Source of the DNA: Citricoccus sp. WCRC_4
Lineage (GTDB): Bacteria > Actinomycetota > Actinomycetes > Actinomycetales > Micrococcaceae
DNA length: 8,455 bases
NCBI GenBank assembly: GCA_026645375.1
Contig: JAPFFX010000117.1
Span: 1-8,455, forward strand
Reading direction: 5' to 3'
This document shows positions 6,816 to 8,455 of the stretch, in pieces (within the stretch, counting starts at the first letter, position 1; the number at the start of each line of letters is the position of its first letter). The translations under genes and the position numbers were made by a program. Under the pieces are notes generated by a model, which worked only from the letters and a program-made list of their open reading frames with translations, was not told the origin of the DNA and did not search any database.

Positions 6816-6859
6816 CCGCCCGGGGCCGACGCGGAGCACCGCGGGACCGGGCGCCGTGC

Positions 6860-6874
6860 GGTGCGGATGGCACC
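6860..6874 (+). promoter_or_regulatory. Small hairpin over the ATL gene ribosome site
   Basis: GGTGC (6860-6864) pairs with GCACC (6870-6874), leaving loop GGATG. The loop and adjacent G form the only Shine-Dalgarno-like sequence, GGATGG, and the stem ends at the base before the ATG at 6875. A five-pair stem can arise by chance in such GC-rich DNA, but its placement could limit translation. Confidence 0.3.
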
Positions 6875-7282
6875 ATGTCACCTGTGGAGCAGAACGCCGG
6901 CCCCGGGTTGCCCGAGGGGCCGTATGAATTGTCCGAGGCGCTCGTGCTGGCGGCCGGGCTGGTCCCGCCCGGCCGCGCGATCAGCTACGGGGGACTGGCG
7001 GGGCTGCTGGGCGCCGGCGGGCCGCGTCAGGCCGGCCGGGCGATGTCCATGGCCCCGGACGGCACCCCCTGGTGGCGGATCGTGCGCGCGGATGGGACGC
7101 TGCCGGAGTCGCTATCGGTCCGGGCCGCCCCGCACTACCGCGCCGAGGGGACCCCGCTGAAGGGTACTGCCGGGGCCGACGACGGCGCCGGCCTGCGCGT
7201 GGACCTCGCCGCCGCGCTCTGGGCACCGGACGCGGGGGCGCGGACCCTCCTGGCCCGGCTGCGGGCCGGGGTGGGTCCCTAA
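6875..7282 (+). CDS. Alkyltransferase-like (ATL) protein, MGMT DNA-binding domain without the reactive cysteine
   Basis: The 135-residue product matches the C-terminal winged-helix DNA-binding domain of O6-alkylguanine-DNA alkyltransferases. It has RAISYGGLAGLLG (34-46, with the conserved Tyr38), a following segment with RQAGRAMSMAP (51-61, R51 in the place of the arginine finger), and PWWRIVRADGTLP (65-77). In true MGMT this last motif is PCHRV; here the alkyl-accepting Cys is W66, the hallmark of ATL proteins such as E. coli YbaZ and yeast Atl1. ATLs bind O6-alkylguanine, flip the base and hand the lesion to nucleotide excision repair rather than repairing it themselves. The His after the Cys is also replaced (W67). 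The ATG at 6875 has a GGATGG sequence upstream. It sits 30 bp before a helicase gene on the same strand, so a shared repair role or co-transcription is plausible. Confidence 0.88.
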   Translation: MSPVEQNAGPGLPEGPYELSEALVLAAGLVPPGRAISYGGLAGLLGAGGPRQAGRAMSMAPDGTPWWRIVRADGTLPESLSVRAAPHYRAEGTPLKGTAGADDGAGLRVDLAAALWAPDAGARTLLARLRAGVGP

Positions 7283-7300
7283 CCCGTCCGGAACGGCTGG

Positions 7301-7306
7301 TTGAAT
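7301..7306 (+). promoter_or_regulatory. Candidate extended -10 before the helicase gene
   Basis: TTGAAT (four of six to TATAAT) is preceded by TGG, matching the extended -10 TGn form, and ends six bases before the ATG at 7313. No Shine-Dalgarno sequence is present in the 30-bp gap, so the gene may be leaderless from this point or depend on read-through from the ATL gene. Confidence 0.3.
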
Positions 7307-7312
7307 ACACCC

Positions 7313-8455
7313 ATGCCTGCCGAAGCCCCTCCCACAGTGTCGTCCGCAGCGCCGCCCCAGGGCCTGCGCCTGACCGGTCCGGCGCCGGTCCGCGCCGAGG
7401 CGTTCGTCCCGGACCGGGACCAGCAGCGGGTGCTGGACCTCGCGCCCGGGCACGGCCCCGTCCTGGTCCTCGGCGGACCGGGCACCGGCCGCAGCTCCGT
7501 GGCCGTGGAGTATGCCGCGCGCCGGATCGAGGGGGGCCTGGACCCCTCGGCGTTGCTGGTGCTCGCCCCCACCCGCCAGTCCGCGGCGAGGCTCAGGGAC
7601 GCCCTGTCCGTCCGGCTGGACCGGGGCGGGCGGGGGACGCGCTCGGCCACGCCGGTCCGGACCTGGGCCGCCTATGCCTTCGACCTGATCCGGCGGGCCA
7701 GGGTCGGCGGATACCTGCCGACCGTCCAGCGCACCCCGCGGCTGCTGTCGGGCGCGGAGCAGGACACCGTCATCGCCGAGCTCCTGGAGAGCTACGCCTC
7801 CGAGGCCCGCTCCGGCCCGGACTGGCCCGGGGACCTGTCCGAGGCGGTCACCACCAGGGGTTTCCGGCGGGAGGTCCGGGAACTGATCGACCGGACCAGC
7901 GAGTATGGCGTGGAGCCCGGGCGCCTGGAGGAACTGGGGGAGCAGTACCGCCGGCCGGAATGGAGCGCGGCGGCCGTGCTCTTGCAGGACTACCGGGACC
8001 GCCTCGACCTCGGCATGGCCGAGGCCTTCGACCCGGCCGGCCTCCTGACCACGGCGAGCCGGCTCCTCGAGGAGAATCCGGACCTGCTCGACGCCGAGCG
8101 GGCCGGACTGCCCGTGCTGGTCATCGACGACCTGCAGGAGGCCACCCCCTCGGTGCACCGGCTCATCCGCCTGCTGGGACGAGGGCAGGACGTGGTGGCG
8201 ACCGCCAGCCCCGACACGGTGGTCCAGGGTTTCCGCGGTGCCCGGCCCGACCTGGTCCACGACTACCCGGACTGCCTGGTGACCGGTGGACCGCCCGGGG
8301 GTCCGACCGGTGCGCCGGCAGGCCTGACCCTGATCCTGACCGTGGGCCACCGGATGGGTCCGGAGGTGCTCACCGCCTGGCAGCGCGTGGCCCGGCGCAT
8401 CCCCGCCCAGCCCGGGATGCTGGAGGTCCGCCAGGACCTGGCGCCCCGGGAGGAC
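7313..8455 (+). CDS. UvrD/RecB-like superfamily 1 helicase, possibly AdnA-type subunit; 3' end outside the window
   Basis: The first 381 codons are seen and the frame is open at the right edge. SF1A helicase marks appear in order: a Q-motif-like DRDQQRVLDL (34-43); Walker A GGPGTGRSS (54-62) with Arg60 where the catalytic Lys is expected; APTRQSAARLRDAL (motif Ia region); Walker B LVIDDLQEATPS with D272, D273 and Q275 (UvrD usually DEFQD); motif III-like SPDTVVQGFRGA (D301, Q305, F307-A310); and LILTVGHRM in place of the usual NYRS motif. The N-terminal 30 residues are Pro/Ala-rich. In mycobacteria an MGMT-family gene lies near adnA-adnB, which encode a helicase-nuclease pair that resects double-strand breaks; AdnA is the subunit whose motor is considered non-essential. 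The ATL gene upstream and the weakened Walker motifs fit AdnA, but the RecB-like nuclease domain that would confirm it is outside the window. No ribosome site precedes the ATG. Confidence 0.85.
   Translation, partial: MPAEAPPTVSSAAPPQGLRLTGPAPVRAEAFVPDRDQQRVLDLAPGHGPVLVLGGPGTGRSSVAVEYAARRIEGGLDPSALLVLAPTRQSAARLRDALSVRLDRGGRGTRSATPVRTWAAYAFDLIRRARVGGYLPTVQRTPRLLSGAEQDTVIAELLESYASEARSGPDWPGDLSEAVTTRGFRREVRELIDRTSEYGVEPGRLEELGEQYRRPEWSAAAVLLQDYRDRLDLGMAEAFDPAGLLTTASRLLEENPDLLDAERAGLPVLVIDDLQEATPSVHRLIRLLGRGQDVVATASPDTVVQGFRGARPDLVHDYPDCLVTGGPPGGPTGAPAGLTLILTVGHRMGPEVLTAWQRVARRIPAQPGMLEVRQDLAPRED

Noticed and set aside
6804..6881. Upstream ATG start for the exonuclease at 6881
   Set aside because: It would overlap the divergent ATL gene start and adds residues without similarity to the family. 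GTG at 6803 has a well-placed -10-like element.
6192..7160. Plus-strand open frame crossing the exonuclease and ATL genes (322 codons)
   Set aside because: It is antisense to the exonuclease and out of frame with the ATL gene, with no domain; a by-product of high GC.
1..8455. Mobile elements, CRISPR arrays, tRNA/rRNA genes, or a defence system
   Set aside because: I saw no transposase or integrase motifs, no terminal repeats or spaced direct repeats, and no tRNA-like folds. The helicase and nuclease genes fit housekeeping repair better than a defence island.

Overview
The window is very GC-rich, with strong third-position G/C bias, dense packing and many long spurious antisense frames. It carries C5-pathway haem genes, a MetNIQ transporter, an alkyltransferase-like protein and a helicase next to it. 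This points to a high-GC actinobacterium. The general look of the proteins resembles Micrococcaceae (Arthrobacter/Kocuria/Micrococcus/Citricoccus), but that placement is recall-level inference, not proof.

Layout. (1) 1-643, minus: the N-terminal 214 codons of a LabA/NYN-type putative RNase, running off the left edge into a low-complexity Ala/Gly linker. (2) 644-743: a divergent control region. (3) 744-3097, plus: a one-base-overlapping hemB-hemL pair for porphobilinogen synthase and glutamate-1-semialdehyde aminomutase, two steps of tetrapyrrole synthesis. (4) 3098-3204: a convergent intergenic region with two strong hairpins, the second a perfect 38-bp palindrome, probably ending transcription from both sides. 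(5) 5838-3205, minus: metN-metI-metQ, a complete methionine-type ABC importer (ATPase with C-terminal NIL domain, permease, lipoprotein), preceded by a 242-bp gene-free leader. (6) 6803-6081, minus: a DnaQ-like DEDDh 3'-5' exonuclease. (7) 6875-7282, plus: an alkyltransferase-like (ATL) protein with Trp in place of the MGMT reactive Cys. (8) 7313-8455, plus: the N-terminal 381 codons of a UvrD/RecB-like helicase, possibly an AdnA-type motor-nuclease subunit, running off the right edge.

The left and middle parts are housekeeping metabolism and uptake. The right part is a small cluster of DNA-repair and nuclease genes. I see no mobile element, CRISPR array, tRNA or rRNA, and no convincing novel multigene system. 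The points most worth a second look are the Walker A Lys-to-Arg change in the helicase, the unexplained metN leader, the perfect palindrome between hemL and metQ, candidate leaderless starts at three genes, and the mixed Cys/Asp metal site of HemB.
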